A stretch of DNA of 64,000 nucleotides from an uncultured Alphaproteobacteria bacterium. GTDB lineage: Bacteria; Pseudomonadota; Alphaproteobacteria; Rhodobacterales; Rhodobacteraceae. The translations under genes and the position numbers were made by a program. Each line of letters starts with the position of its first letter. Position 1 is the first letter of the stretch. Positions 41,486 to 50,714 of the stretch are shown here, piece by piece. The stretch lies in NCBI GenBank assembly GCA_929200255.1, contig CAKMYZ010000004.1, forward strand, positions 124,001 through 188,000, in the 5' to 3' direction. Below the pieces are notes generated by a model that saw only the letters and a list, made by a program, of their open reading frames with translations, was not told where the DNA came from and searched no databases.

Positions 41486-42153
41486 TATCGCGCAGAAAAT
41501 ATCGCCGCCGTCAGGCCCAACGCGGCTTTGTGCTGGCTGAGGCGCTGGTTGCCTTGACGGTTGCGGCCCTGACCCTTGCGTTGATGACAAGTGCGACCTG
41601 GGGCCTGCGTCAAACGGCCATGCAGCCTAGCCGGTTGCAGCAAGAGGCCACTGATTGGCTTACTGCGCGCCGTGTCTTGCAGGCCTGGGCCGGGTCGGCG
41701 ACGACGGATGGCATCGAAGAGGTGGCCGGGCGGTTTGTCGGCTCGCCAACCCGGATGCGGCTGGTGGTTGATGATGGCACGATCCGGACGGACCGCCCGG
41801 TGATGATCAGCCTTGATATTGCACGGGGCGAAGATGGATTTTATCGCCTTGATGCATCGCGCCACTTTGACATACGCGATGTGCGGCTGGTGGATGAAAC
41901 TGCCCGCCCCAGCACCGTGATCATCACGGATGCGCCTTTGCGGCTTGTTTACTTCTTTGCGTCGCGTAACAGCCTTAATGGCGGTGACTGGACGTATGAG
42001 CCGCAGCCAGAACAAGGCTTGCCCTCTGCCGTCGCGTTGGAGCGCGGTGCGGAACGTATGATCGTGGCCAGGATGCCTGCGACACACAGTGCGTCTTGCG
42101 TGGCGCGCACTGGAATTGTCGGGTTGGAGAATAACGCGTGCGCATTGCGATGA
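41482..42153 (+). CDS. gspJ: Type II secretion minor pseudopilin GspJ
   Basis: QRGFVLAEALVALTVAALTLALM prepilin-like motif; position in operon. Confidence 0.8.
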   Translation: MISRRKYRRRQAQRGFVLAEALVALTVAALTLALMTSATWGLRQTAMQPSRLQQEATDWLTARRVLQAWAGSATTDGIEEVAGRFVGSPTRMRLVVDDGTIRTDRPVMISLDIARGEDGFYRLDASRHFDIRDVRLVDETARPSTVIITDAPLRLVYFFASRNSLNGGDWTYEPQPEQGLPSAVALERGAERMIVARMPATHSASCVARTGIVGLENNACALR

Positions 42154-42989
42154 CCCTCCCCACCAGAGGTCGCTTTCGCGGGTTTATCTTGCTGACTGTC
42201 CTTTGGATGTCGCTGGGAATGCTGCTGGCCGCGGCAAGTTATCTGGCGACGCAGCGCCAGACGGCCCTGTCAACGCGGGCCGAGGTGGAAACCGGGCGCG
42301 CGGTTGAACTGGCCCGAAGCGGGCTGAACGTCGCGCTGGCTGATCTGGGTCGCTATGAAGCCGATCAGCCACGCAGCGCGCGTGACGGCTCTGCCGTGAC
42401 GATCACAATGGCAGAAGGGCAGGTGACCTACCGGATATATGATGAGGGCGGCAAGCTCGATATCAATCAGGCGCCGGTGCAACTTCTGGGGCCAACGTTG
42501 CAGCAACTTGGCGACGGACAAGGCATTGATGCATTCGACGCTGTGACGATCGCACGGGCCATTATCACACAACGCGGCGAAGACGGTGCCCGCGGCAGTT
42601 TCCGTTCAATCGCGCTGTTGCTGTCTGAGCTTGGTTTCCCGCAAGAGGCCAGTATTGATGCCCGCCGTATTTTGACAACGTATAACGTTGACGAACAGAT
42701 CAACCCAGTCACGGCCCCGCCTGAACTGCTGGCCGCAATACCGGGGCTAGGGCCAAGCGATGTAAGCACCATCGTTGAGCGGCGCAGTCAGGGGCTTTCT
42801 ATGCCGCGGTTGGGGAGTGCGTCTGTCTGGCTTGGGGGGACAGAGGGCCCGGTCTATACCGTGCAGGCCGAAGGCGTTTTGACCAGCGGCGTGCGTGCGC
42901 AGATTATCGCGACAGTGGCTATTCAGGGCCTTAGCTTTCGGGGTGGTCGCACCGAATACGATTTCCTGGGCATGGAAATCCTCAGGTGA
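42138..42989 (+). CDS. gspK: Type II secretion minor pseudopilin GspK
   Basis: RGFILLTVLWMSLGMLLAAASYLA; YRIYDEGGKLDINQAPVQLL; IPGLGPSDVSTIVERR. Confidence 0.88.
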   Translation: MRIAMTLPTRGRFRGFILLTVLWMSLGMLLAAASYLATQRQTALSTRAEVETGRAVELARSGLNVALADLGRYEADQPRSARDGSAVTITMAEGQVTYRIYDEGGKLDINQAPVQLLGPTLQQLGDGQGIDAFDAVTIARAIITQRGEDGARGSFRSIALLLSELGFPQEASIDARRILTTYNVDEQINPVTAPPELLAAIPGLGPSDVSTIVERRSQGLSMPRLGSASVWLGGTEGPVYTVQAEGVLTSGVRAQIIATVAIQGLSFRGGRTEYDFLGMEILR

Positions 42990-43636
42990 GTAGCGCGCTG
43001 ATCACGGGCGGTTTGTCTTTGCTGGTCTTGTGCATTGCACTGTTTCTGGGGCCGCTGCCATTTGTTGTGCGGGGGTATCTGAGGGCCGGTTTCGGACCCA
43101 CAACAGCACGGCGTTGGACGCGGCCAACAACTCTTGGTTTTGGCATTGGCCTGATCTCAGCAGTGGTGGCGATCACCATGATTGATGCCAGATTTGCGCT
43201 GGGCGCGGCGCTGCTTTGTCTGTTGTTTGTTTTGGCGAGCATTGATTGGCAGTGGCGGTGGTTACCTATCGAATGGACGCTGGGCGTCATCGCGCTGGGG
43301 GTTATTTTCGGCTTTCAGTCAGGTCATCCGCTTCAGGTGCTGGTGCAAATGGTGGTCCCTGCGCTGGCTTTGTTGATTATGCGACAAACCGTGCTTTGGG
43401 TCGTAAAAAAAGAGGCGATGGGCCTTGGTGACATTTGGCTGGTGCTCGGATTGGGGGCCTTCCTCACAATGTCGCAGAGCTTTTTCCTCATTGGGTTTTC
43501 GGCGCTATCCGGATTGGGCGAAGTGGCACTCCGTCGCGTTTGGAGCGGCGCGTCGACGCAAAACAAAGTCGTGTCATACGGGACACACCTGTGTATCATT
43601 TTCGTCATTATCCGCAATTTCCCAACATTCTGGTAA
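42986..43636 (+). CDS. gspO: Prepilin peptidase (A24, peptidase domain only)
   Basis: ASIDWQWRWLP and KKEAMGLGDIWLVLGLGAFL (GxGD aspartyl motif), multi-TM; GTG start. Confidence 0.82.
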   Translation: MSSALITGGLSLLVLCIALFLGPLPFVVRGYLRAGFGPTTARRWTRPTTLGFGIGLISAVVAITMIDARFALGAALLCLLFVLASIDWQWRWLPIEWTLGVIALGVIFGFQSGHPLQVLVQMVVPALALLIMRQTVLWVVKKEAMGLGDIWLVLGLGAFLTMSQSFFLIGFSALSGLGEVALRRVWSGASTQNKVVSYGTHLCIIFVIIRNFPTFW

Positions 43637-43703
43637 GTCAGCACTGCTAAGGTGAACGGAGTATAACCATGCGCACCCGGGCAAAAGATCAGGGGCGCTG
43701 CTG

Positions 43704-46127
43704 ATGAGGCAGAGTATGAAAAAGTTTATGGCAATCACGGCTGCGGCTGTGATCCTGTCGGCTTGTGAGAATCTTCCACAAGTGGATAGGACAGAAGGTA
43801 ATACTGACCTGCGCGGATGGCAGCTGGCCAATATTTTTGGAAACAACAGCGATTCTGCGGGATCAAATCGTCAGCAGGGGCGCGTGACAGGTGGTCAGAA
43901 TGTGCGTGCCGGGCAGGGCACGATCTTTCCGGGCCGTCAGCCGCTTCTGGTGGACAGTGACTTTGTCAATGAAAACGGCGAACGGACCGTTTCGCTAAAC
44001 CTCGTTGGTGTTGATATCGAATCTGCCGCCGCTGCCATTTTGGGTGAGCTGTTGCAGATCAACTATGTGATTGATCCCGGCGTGCAGGGGACGGTGAATA
44101 TCAGGTCATCTCAGCCTGTGACCCGGACCACTGCGATTGAGGTGTTCGAACTTGCGTTGAAGCAGAACAATGCGGTGCTTGTGCGTCGCGGGGATATCTT
44201 TGCCATCGCGCCCTTGTCGGCTGACTTGTCGATTTCACCCTCCACGGCACGCGATGTTCTGCCGGGCTACACGCTGCGTGTTATTCCACTGCGCAATATT
44301 GGCGCGCAGGAGATGGCCGCGATTTTGCAACCCTTTGCAGGTGACGGTATTGTCGGCATTGATGCGCAACGTAACATTCTGGTTCTCGCCGGTACGTCTG
44401 TCGATCAGCAATCCTGGCAGGAAACCATTCAGAGCTTTGACGTCGACTGGCTTGCCAACCGTTCGGTCGGTATCTTCCCGATCAATGGTCGGTCGGCCCA
44501 GTCGATCGTGAACGGGCTTGAGCGTGTTGTCGAAACGGATGAAGCCTTTGAGCCGATTGCTGTCTTTGAGGTGATCCCGGAAAACAACTCGATCCTTGCT
44601 GTGGCCAAGACGCCGCGTGCGCTAGAGAATGTTGCCGTCTGGATCAGCCGTTTGACGCAGGACGGCGCAAACGACGCGCAAGTGTATTCATATGACATGA
44701 AATATGCCCGTGCGGCTGATATCGCGCCAACCTTGTCGCAGATCCTTGGTATTTCGGTTGAAACAACAACCGAAGACGCAGAGGTCATTGAGGCAAGTGC
44801 GGATTTCTTCACACCGCAGGGGACGCTGAACGCGACACGTGTCGTGGCCAGCGAAGCAACAAATACGCTTTTGATCCACTCAACACCTGATGAGTACAAC
44901 CGTATCCTTGGCATTCTGCATCGCCTGGACGTGCCACAGAGGCAGGTACTGGTCGAGGCCACGATTGTCGAAGTTTCGCTGAACAATGACCTACGCTACG
45001 GTGTGCAGTACTTCCTCGAAGATGGTGGTGGTCGTCTGGGCCTGACCCAGGGTGAGACAATCAACGTTTCGCCAACCCTGCCAGGGTTCAGTTTCACAAT
45101 GGGTGGCAACCCTGCCAACGCTGTGATTGACGCCTTGGACACGGTGACCCGGATCAATGTGATCTCGTCGCCTAACCTGATGATCCTGAACAATGAATCT
45201 GCCCGTCTGGTGGTGGGTGATCAGGTGCCAACATCCGTGCGCACTGCGCAGGATGGCACGACAGCCGATGATGTCTTTGTGAACACGGTCGAATATCGCG
45301 ACACTGGTGTGATCTTTGAAGTGACACCACGCATCAACTCATCAGGTTCCGTCATCCTGAACATCGGCCAAGAGGTGAGCCTTGTGGGTGAAACCGATCC
45401 CGCCACAGGCAACCCGATTATTTCGCAGCGTGTCATCAACAGCTCAGTCTCTGTCGACAGCGGTGAGACGATTGTGCTGGGTGGTTTGTTCTCTGACAGC
45501 CGGACCTCCAGCAATGGCGGCATCCCGATCCTGAAGGATCTGCCCGTTGCAGGTCACCTGTTTGGCAATTCGACCGATGGTCGCGCACAGACCGAGCTTT
45601 TGGTACTGATCACGCCACGGATCGTGAACAATGCCATGGACGCCCGCCGTGTGACACAGCAGTTGCGCTCTCGTGTGCAGTCGTTGCAGTCCGCTGGCCC
45701 GTCATTGAGCACGAATGTGAATGTGCCATCAATGCGCAGCACGAACTCGGGCCTGATCATGGACGCAAGTGAGGCCAATCGTGCTGCGATTGCCGAGGCG
45801 ACGCGTGCCGCGATGGCAGCTCCGGCAGCGGTCGAAGCGCCAGCGGCGATTGCAGTGCCCGCGCCGGTTGCGGTGACGCCAGCTGCTGCCAGCCAAATGC
45901 CTGCGGGTCGCCATATCGCTGTCTTGGGGTCGTTCAGTTCGGCTGACAATGCCCAGAGCCATTGGGCCAATCTGGTCAGCGCAAACGCAGCGGTCCTTGG
46001 TCAGATGACCCCAAGTTTCCGTCAGGCTGGTGGTTTGACGATGGTGACTGTGGGGCCCATGTCGCGCGACGCGGCCAGCCAGATCTGCATTGATGTGAAG
46101 ACAGATTGCTTTACGGCGACGCAGTAG
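43704..46127 (+). CDS. gspD: Type II secretion secretin GspD, lipoprotein signal plus C-terminal SPOR-like domain
   Basis: MKKFMAITAAAVILSAC lipobox; VNLVGVDIESAAAAILGELLQINYVIDPGVQGTVNIRSSQPV; secretin core RINVISSPNLMILNNESARLVVGDQVP; C-terminal HIAVLGSFSSADNAQSHWANLVSANAAVLG...VTVGPMS. Confidence 0.94.
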   Translation: MRQSMKKFMAITAAAVILSACENLPQVDRTEGNTDLRGWQLANIFGNNSDSAGSNRQQGRVTGGQNVRAGQGTIFPGRQPLLVDSDFVNENGERTVSLNLVGVDIESAAAAILGELLQINYVIDPGVQGTVNIRSSQPVTRTTAIEVFELALKQNNAVLVRRGDIFAIAPLSADLSISPSTARDVLPGYTLRVIPLRNIGAQEMAAILQPFAGDGIVGIDAQRNILVLAGTSVDQQSWQETIQSFDVDWLANRSVGIFPINGRSAQSIVNGLERVVETDEAFEPIAVFEVIPENNSILAVAKTPRALENVAVWISRLTQDGANDAQVYSYDMKYARAADIAPTLSQILGISVETTTEDAEVIEASADFFTPQGTLNATRVVASEATNTLLIHSTPDEYNRILGILHRLDVPQRQVLVEATIVEVSLNNDLRYGVQYFLEDGGGRLGLTQGETINVSPTLPGFSFTMGGNPANAVIDALDTVTRINVISSPNLMILNNESARLVVGDQVPTSVRTAQDGTTADDVFVNTVEYRDTGVIFEVTPRINSSGSVILNIGQEVSLVGETDPATGNPIISQRVINSSVSVDSGETIVLGGLFSDSRTSSNGGIPILKDLPVAGHLFGNSTDGRAQTELLVLITPRIVNNAMDARRVTQQLRSRVQSLQSAGPSLSTNVNVPSMRSTNSGLIMDASEANRAAIAEATRAAMAAPAAVEAPAAIAVPAPVAVTPAAASQMPAGRHIAVLGSFSSADNAQSHWANLVSANAAVLGQMTPSFRQAGGLTMVTVGPMSRDAASQICIDVKTDCFTATQ

Positions 46128-46145
46128 TATCGATCATGAGACATG

Positions 46146-46181
46146 AAAGGGCCCGCGCTGATAACTCAGCGGGGGCCCTTT
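46146..46181 (+). terminator. Rho-independent terminator after gspD
   Basis: AAAGGGCCCGCGCTGA-TAAC-TCAGCGGGGGCCCTTT hairpin. Confidence 0.8.
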
Positions 46182-46305
46182 GTGCCTTCGGGCATCAATC
46201 ACGTAATCTTTTACCACTGGGGGTGGACCACCAGGTCCGTTGCATTACATTGCGCCACGACTGGGGCGAACGGTCAAGATAACTGGATCGAAGAGGAAAA
46301 CGATC

Positions 46306-46749
46306 ATGAACAAGTTTACAATCGCAGCAGCCCTTGCTGTCCTTTCAGCGCCCGCTTTTGCCGACGGCCATGCTTCGACCCAAGGCGATGCAGCCGCAGG
46401 CGAACAGCAATTCAAACGCCAGTGTGTTGCATGCCACGTCGTGGCCGATGCATCGGGCGAAGTCCTTGCTGGTCGCAATGCGCGCACTGGTCCGAACCTG
46501 TTTGGCCTCGCTGGGCGCCAGCTGGGGGCAATTGAAGGGTATCGTTACGGTGATGCTATCGCTGATCTGGGCGAAACCGGTGCGGTGTGGACCGAAGAAT
46601 CCTTTGTTGCTTATGTTCAGGATCCAACGGGCTGGCTGCGCGACGCGCTGGATGATCGCCGCGCACGCGGCAAGATGGCCTATCAGGTTCGTCAGGAGGA
46701 TCAGGCCTATGACCTGTATGCCTACCTTGCGACCTTTGCTGCTGAGTAA
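46306..46749 (+). CDS. Periplasmic class I cytochrome c (c2/c550-like)
   Basis: Signal MNKFTIAAALAVLSAPAFA; QFKRQCVACHVV haem motif; ARTGPNLFGLAGRQ. Confidence 0.92.
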   Translation: MNKFTIAAALAVLSAPAFADGHASTQGDAAAGEQQFKRQCVACHVVADASGEVLAGRNARTGPNLFGLAGRQLGAIEGYRYGDAIADLGETGAVWTEESFVAYVQDPTGWLRDALDDRRARGKMAYQVRQEDQAYDLYAYLATFAAE

Positions 46750-46771
46750 GCCGCGATGGCTGACAATTTGG

Positions 46772-46802
46772 GGCCGTCAGAGGAAACTCTGACGGCCTTT
46801 TT
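46772..46802 (+). terminator. Rho-independent terminator after cytochrome c gene
   Basis: GGCCGTCAGAG-GAAA-CTCTGACGGCC-TTTTT perfect 11-bp stem with GAAA tetraloop. Confidence 0.92.
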
Positions 46803-46945
46803 AGTTTGCAGTATCAATGCGGCGGTGGTTGCTGGGCCTTCTTCATGCGTCAGATGGCCAAGGCCCTGGAGCCGGATGAAAAGCCACTGCAAATTCATGA
46901 TATCTGACCTCTTGAACCTCCCTTCAAACGGTGAAACCATTGGGG

Positions 46946-48742
46946 ATGGAACATTACATCAAATCATGGGCCGAGGTTGCCCCCCGACTGGTCGCTGTGG
47001 CCGCGGGGCGCGAAAAGGCTGATCTGGTCATTCGCGGTGCCAAGCTGGTGAATGTGCAGACCCGCGAAATCCTAGAGTGGCAAGTGGCGGTGTCCGAAGG
47101 GCGCTTTGCGTATGTAGGTCTCGATGCCTCGTATTGCATTGGCGACGACACACGGGTGATAGAGGCAGCAGGCCGCTATCTGATCCCCGGTCTGTGTGAC
47201 GGTCATATGCATATTGAATCGGGTATGCTGACACCCGCTGAATTTGCTGCCGCTGTAATCCCCCACGGCACCACAACCATGTTCACTGACCCGCATGAGA
47301 TCGCCAATGTGTTGGGTCTGCGCGGCGTGCGCATGATGCATGACGAGGCACTGATGCAGCCCGTCAATATCTACACCCAAATGCCATCCTGCGCGCCTTC
47401 TGCACCGGGGCTTGAGACCACAGGGTTTGAGATTTCCGCGGCCGACGTGGCCGAGGCGATGGCGTGGCCCGGCATCATCGGGTTGGGAGAGATGATGAAC
47501 TTTCCCGGCGTGATCAACGGCGATCCTCAGATGCTGGCGGAAATGGCTGCAACCATGAACGCGGGCAAAACCGTAGGCGGGCATTACGCATCGCCCGACA
47601 AGGGCACAGCGTTTTCTGCCTATGTCGCCGGTGGTGCGGCAGATGATCACGAAGGCACGGCTGAGGCCGATGCGATTGCGCGCGTGCGAAACGGGATGCG
47701 GTCAATGATGCGTCTTGGGTCGGCGTGGTATGATGTGGAAAGTCAGATCACTGCTGTCACAAAAAAGGGTCTTGATCCGCGCAACTTTATTCTTTGTACC
47801 GATGATTGCATGGCAGGCACACTTGTCAACGACGGCCATATGAACCGGGTGGTGCGCCATGCGATTGCTTGTGGCTGTGATCCGATCATTGCCTTGCAGA
47901 TGGCGACGATCAACACGGCCACGCATTTCGGGTTAGAGCGTGAATTGGGCTCTATCGCGCCGGGGCGGCGCGCCGACATGATTTTGACATCGGACCTTAC
48001 GACATTGCCGATTGAAGAGGTTATCGCCCGGGGGCAGACCGTTGCGAAGGACGGCAAGATCACCGTTGATTGCCCGCATTATGATTGGCCTGCAGATGCC
48101 CGTCAGACCGTGAATATGGGTAAGATGCTGGATGATGCGGATTTCGCGATCACTGCGCCCGACGGCAAAAACAAGGTCAGAGCCAAGGTTATTGGTGTCG
48201 TGGAAAACCAAGCGCCGACTGAAGCACTGATGGCTGAACTGCCCGTTGTTGATGGATTGGTTGAAGGTGAAGGGGACACGTATCAGATTGCCTTGGTTGA
48301 ACGGCATCAAGGGACGGGAAAGGTCGTAAACGGCTTTGTTTCCGGCTTTGGATACACTGGCAAAATGGCCATGGCGTCGACCGTCGCGCATGACAGTCAT
48401 CATATGATTGTGGTGGGCACGGATCGCGCCATGATGGCGGCGGCTGCCAACCGTCTGGGCGAAGTAGGTGGCGGCGTGACCGTCTGGAAAGAGGGGAAGG
48501 AGATTGCGCTGGTTGAGCTCCCCATCGCCGGGCTGATGTCTGATTGCCCTGCTGCCGAAGTTGCCGCAAAGGCCGATCAGATGGTTGCCGCAATGGCCGC
48601 CTGCGGCTGCACATTAAATAACGCCTATATGCAGCATTCGTTGCTGGCGCTTGTCGTCATCCCATCTTTACGGATATCTGATCTTGGCTTGGTGGATGTC
48701 GACAAATTTGAAATTACCGAGATATTCGAGGAAAACGCATGA
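46946..48742 (+). CDS. ade: Adenine deaminase
   Basis: GLCDGHMHIESGMLTPAEFAAAVIPHGTTTMFTDPHEIANVLG; amidohydrolase family. Confidence 0.93.
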   Translation: MEHYIKSWAEVAPRLVAVAAGREKADLVIRGAKLVNVQTREILEWQVAVSEGRFAYVGLDASYCIGDDTRVIEAAGRYLIPGLCDGHMHIESGMLTPAEFAAAVIPHGTTTMFTDPHEIANVLGLRGVRMMHDEALMQPVNIYTQMPSCAPSAPGLETTGFEISAADVAEAMAWPGIIGLGEMMNFPGVINGDPQMLAEMAATMNAGKTVGGHYASPDKGTAFSAYVAGGAADDHEGTAEADAIARVRNGMRSMMRLGSAWYDVESQITAVTKKGLDPRNFILCTDDCMAGTLVNDGHMNRVVRHAIACGCDPIIALQMATINTATHFGLERELGSIAPGRRADMILTSDLTTLPIEEVIARGQTVAKDGKITVDCPHYDWPADARQTVNMGKMLDDADFAITAPDGKNKVRAKVIGVVENQAPTEALMAELPVVDGLVEGEGDTYQIALVERHQGTGKVVNGFVSGFGYTGKMAMASTVAHDSHHMIVVGTDRAMMAAAANRLGEVGGGVTVWKEGKEIALVELPIAGLMSDCPAAEVAAKADQMVAAMAACGCTLNNAYMQHSLLALVVIPSLRISDLGLVDVDKFEITEIFEENA

Positions 48743-50220
48743 ATATGGCTCAAGAGGTGTCAATCCGGACACCTGATGTTCCCAAACCCGAAAGCTTTAC
48801 CGACGCCAAGCAGGCGGTCGCACGACTTCAGGAGCTTTACCAGACCGCAGTTAACTTCCTGTCAGAGAATTTTGCGAAGGCCCTGAGCGAGGGGCAGCTC
48901 GATGCGCGGGTCCGGGCGTTCTATCCAGAAATCCGCCTGACAACGACGACCTATGCCAAGACCGACACGCGCCTGTCATTTGGTCATGTGGCAGAGCCGG
49001 GTGTCTATGCGACAACGGTCACCCGCCCTGATCTTTTTGCGTCCTATCTAGAGCAGCAGATTGCGTTGTTGATCGAAAGCCACGGAGTGCCGGTGGTGAT
49101 CGGCGTGTCCTGCACAGCGATGCCGGTTCATTTTGCCGCTGCAAATGATCCCGGGTTGACCGTACCACAAGATGGCTCGATGGAATTTAACTTGCGTGAT
49201 AACTTCGACGTACCGGACCTGAGCACAACCCATGACAATATCGTCAATGGTGAGGCCTTCACCTATCCTGACGGTGCGCGGCCGCTGGCGCCTTTTACGG
49301 CGCAACGTGTTGACTATTCGCTTGCCCGCTTGGCGCATTACACTGCGACCGCAGCCGAGCATTTCCAGAACCATGTGCTGTTCACCAACTACCAGTTCTA
49401 CGTTGAAGAGTTTGAATCCTACGCCCGCCATATGCTGGCGGATCCCGACAGTGGCTATACCAGCTTTGTGAGCACCGGGAATGTTGAGATTACAAAGTCG
49501 GATGCGCCGATCCCGGTTCCCGGCAAACTGCCCCAGATGCCGACGTATCATCTCAAACGCGAGAACGGCAGCGGGATCACATTGGTGAACATCGGTGTCG
49601 GCCCATCAAACGCAAAGACCGCGACCGACCACATTGCCGTGTTGCGGCCGCATGCATGGCTGATGGTGGGTCACTGCGCCGGGCTGCGCAATTCGCAGCG
49701 GCTGGGTGATTTCGTGCTGGCACACGCCTACCTGCGTGAAGATCATGTGCTTGATGATGACCTGCCAGTTTGGGTGCCGATCCCCGCACTTGCTGAAATA
49801 CAGATTGCACTTGAAACCGCAGTGGCGGATGTGACGGAATTGGAAGGTTATGACCTCAAACGGATCATGCGGACGGGCACAGTTGCAACGATTGACAACC
49901 GCAACTGGGAGTTGCGCGAACAGGCAGGCCCGGTGCAGCGTCTGTCGCAGTCGCGGGCCATTGCGCTGGATATGGAAAGCGCCACGATTGCGGCGAATGG
50001 TTTTCGCTTCCGGGTCCCTTATGGCACGCTGCTTTGTGTCAGTGACAAACCTTTGCACGGAGAGCTGAAACTGCCTGGCATGGCTTCAGAGTTCTACAAA
50101 ACACAGGTCGCAGCGCATCTGATGATCGGCATTCGGGCGATGGAACGGTTGCGTGAAATGCCGCTGGAGCGCATCCACAGCCGGAAATTGCGCAGTTTTG
50201 AAGAGACCGCCTTCCTCTGA
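48739..50220 (+). CDS. amn: AMP nucleosidase
   Basis: ALDMESATIAANGFRFRVPYGTLLCVSDKPLHGELKLPGMA; full length 493 aa. Confidence 0.94.
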   Translation: MNMAQEVSIRTPDVPKPESFTDAKQAVARLQELYQTAVNFLSENFAKALSEGQLDARVRAFYPEIRLTTTTYAKTDTRLSFGHVAEPGVYATTVTRPDLFASYLEQQIALLIESHGVPVVIGVSCTAMPVHFAAANDPGLTVPQDGSMEFNLRDNFDVPDLSTTHDNIVNGEAFTYPDGARPLAPFTAQRVDYSLARLAHYTATAAEHFQNHVLFTNYQFYVEEFESYARHMLADPDSGYTSFVSTGNVEITKSDAPIPVPGKLPQMPTYHLKRENGSGITLVNIGVGPSNAKTATDHIAVLRPHAWLMVGHCAGLRNSQRLGDFVLAHAYLREDHVLDDDLPVWVPIPALAEIQIALETAVADVTELEGYDLKRIMRTGTVATIDNRNWELREQAGPVQRLSQSRAIALDMESATIAANGFRFRVPYGTLLCVSDKPLHGELKLPGMASEFYKTQVAAHLMIGIRAMERLREMPLERIHSRKLRSFEETAFL

Positions 50221-50351
50221 GGGCATAAAAAGCGGCAAAAAACGCGTTTTTCCCTTCTTTTCTTACACTAATCGTTGTGGTGTGACACAAGATACCGTTT
50301 AATGTGCCCGTAACAGGCCCTACTGCTGGGGCAAATGAGGAGAACAGTAAA

Positions 50352-50642
50352 ATGGCAACAAAACCACTGACAAAAGCGCAGCTTGTATCTGCACTCGCCG
50401 ATGAAACAGGCATGGACAAGAAAGCAGCAGGCGCCGCACTTGACGCTGTGACAGGCATCATCACCAAAGAAGTATCCGGCGGCGGCGCTGTAACACTTCC
50501 CGGTGTTGGCAAGATCTACTGCCGCGAGCGTCCAGAGCGTATGGTTCGCAACCCTGCCACGGGTGAGCAGATCAAGAAAGACGCTGACAAGGTTGTCAAA
50601 ATGACAATCGCCAAAGCGCTGAAAGACAGCGTGAACGGCTAA
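50352..50642 (+). CDS. hup: HU family DNA-binding protein
   Basis: LTKAQLVSALADETGMDKKAAGAALDAVTGIITKEVSGGGAVTLPGVGKIYCRERPERMVRNPATGE. Confidence 0.95.
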   Translation: MATKPLTKAQLVSALADETGMDKKAAGAALDAVTGIITKEVSGGGAVTLPGVGKIYCRERPERMVRNPATGEQIKKDADKVVKMTIAKALKDSVNG

Positions 50643-50669
50643 GCAACCAAGCAATTGAGATACAGAAGG

Positions 50670-50695
50670 GCCAGACATAGAGTCTGGCTCTTTTT
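50670..50695 (+). terminator. Rho-independent terminator after hup
   Basis: GCCAGAC-ATAGA-GTCTGGC-TC-TTTTT. Confidence 0.85.
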
Positions 50696-50714
50696 CGTTG
50701 GGAATGACCCAAGG

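Noticed and set aside
50237-50251. AAAAAACGCGTTTTT palindrome after amn
   Set aside because: Too short and AT-only outside CGCG to be called a terminator confidently.
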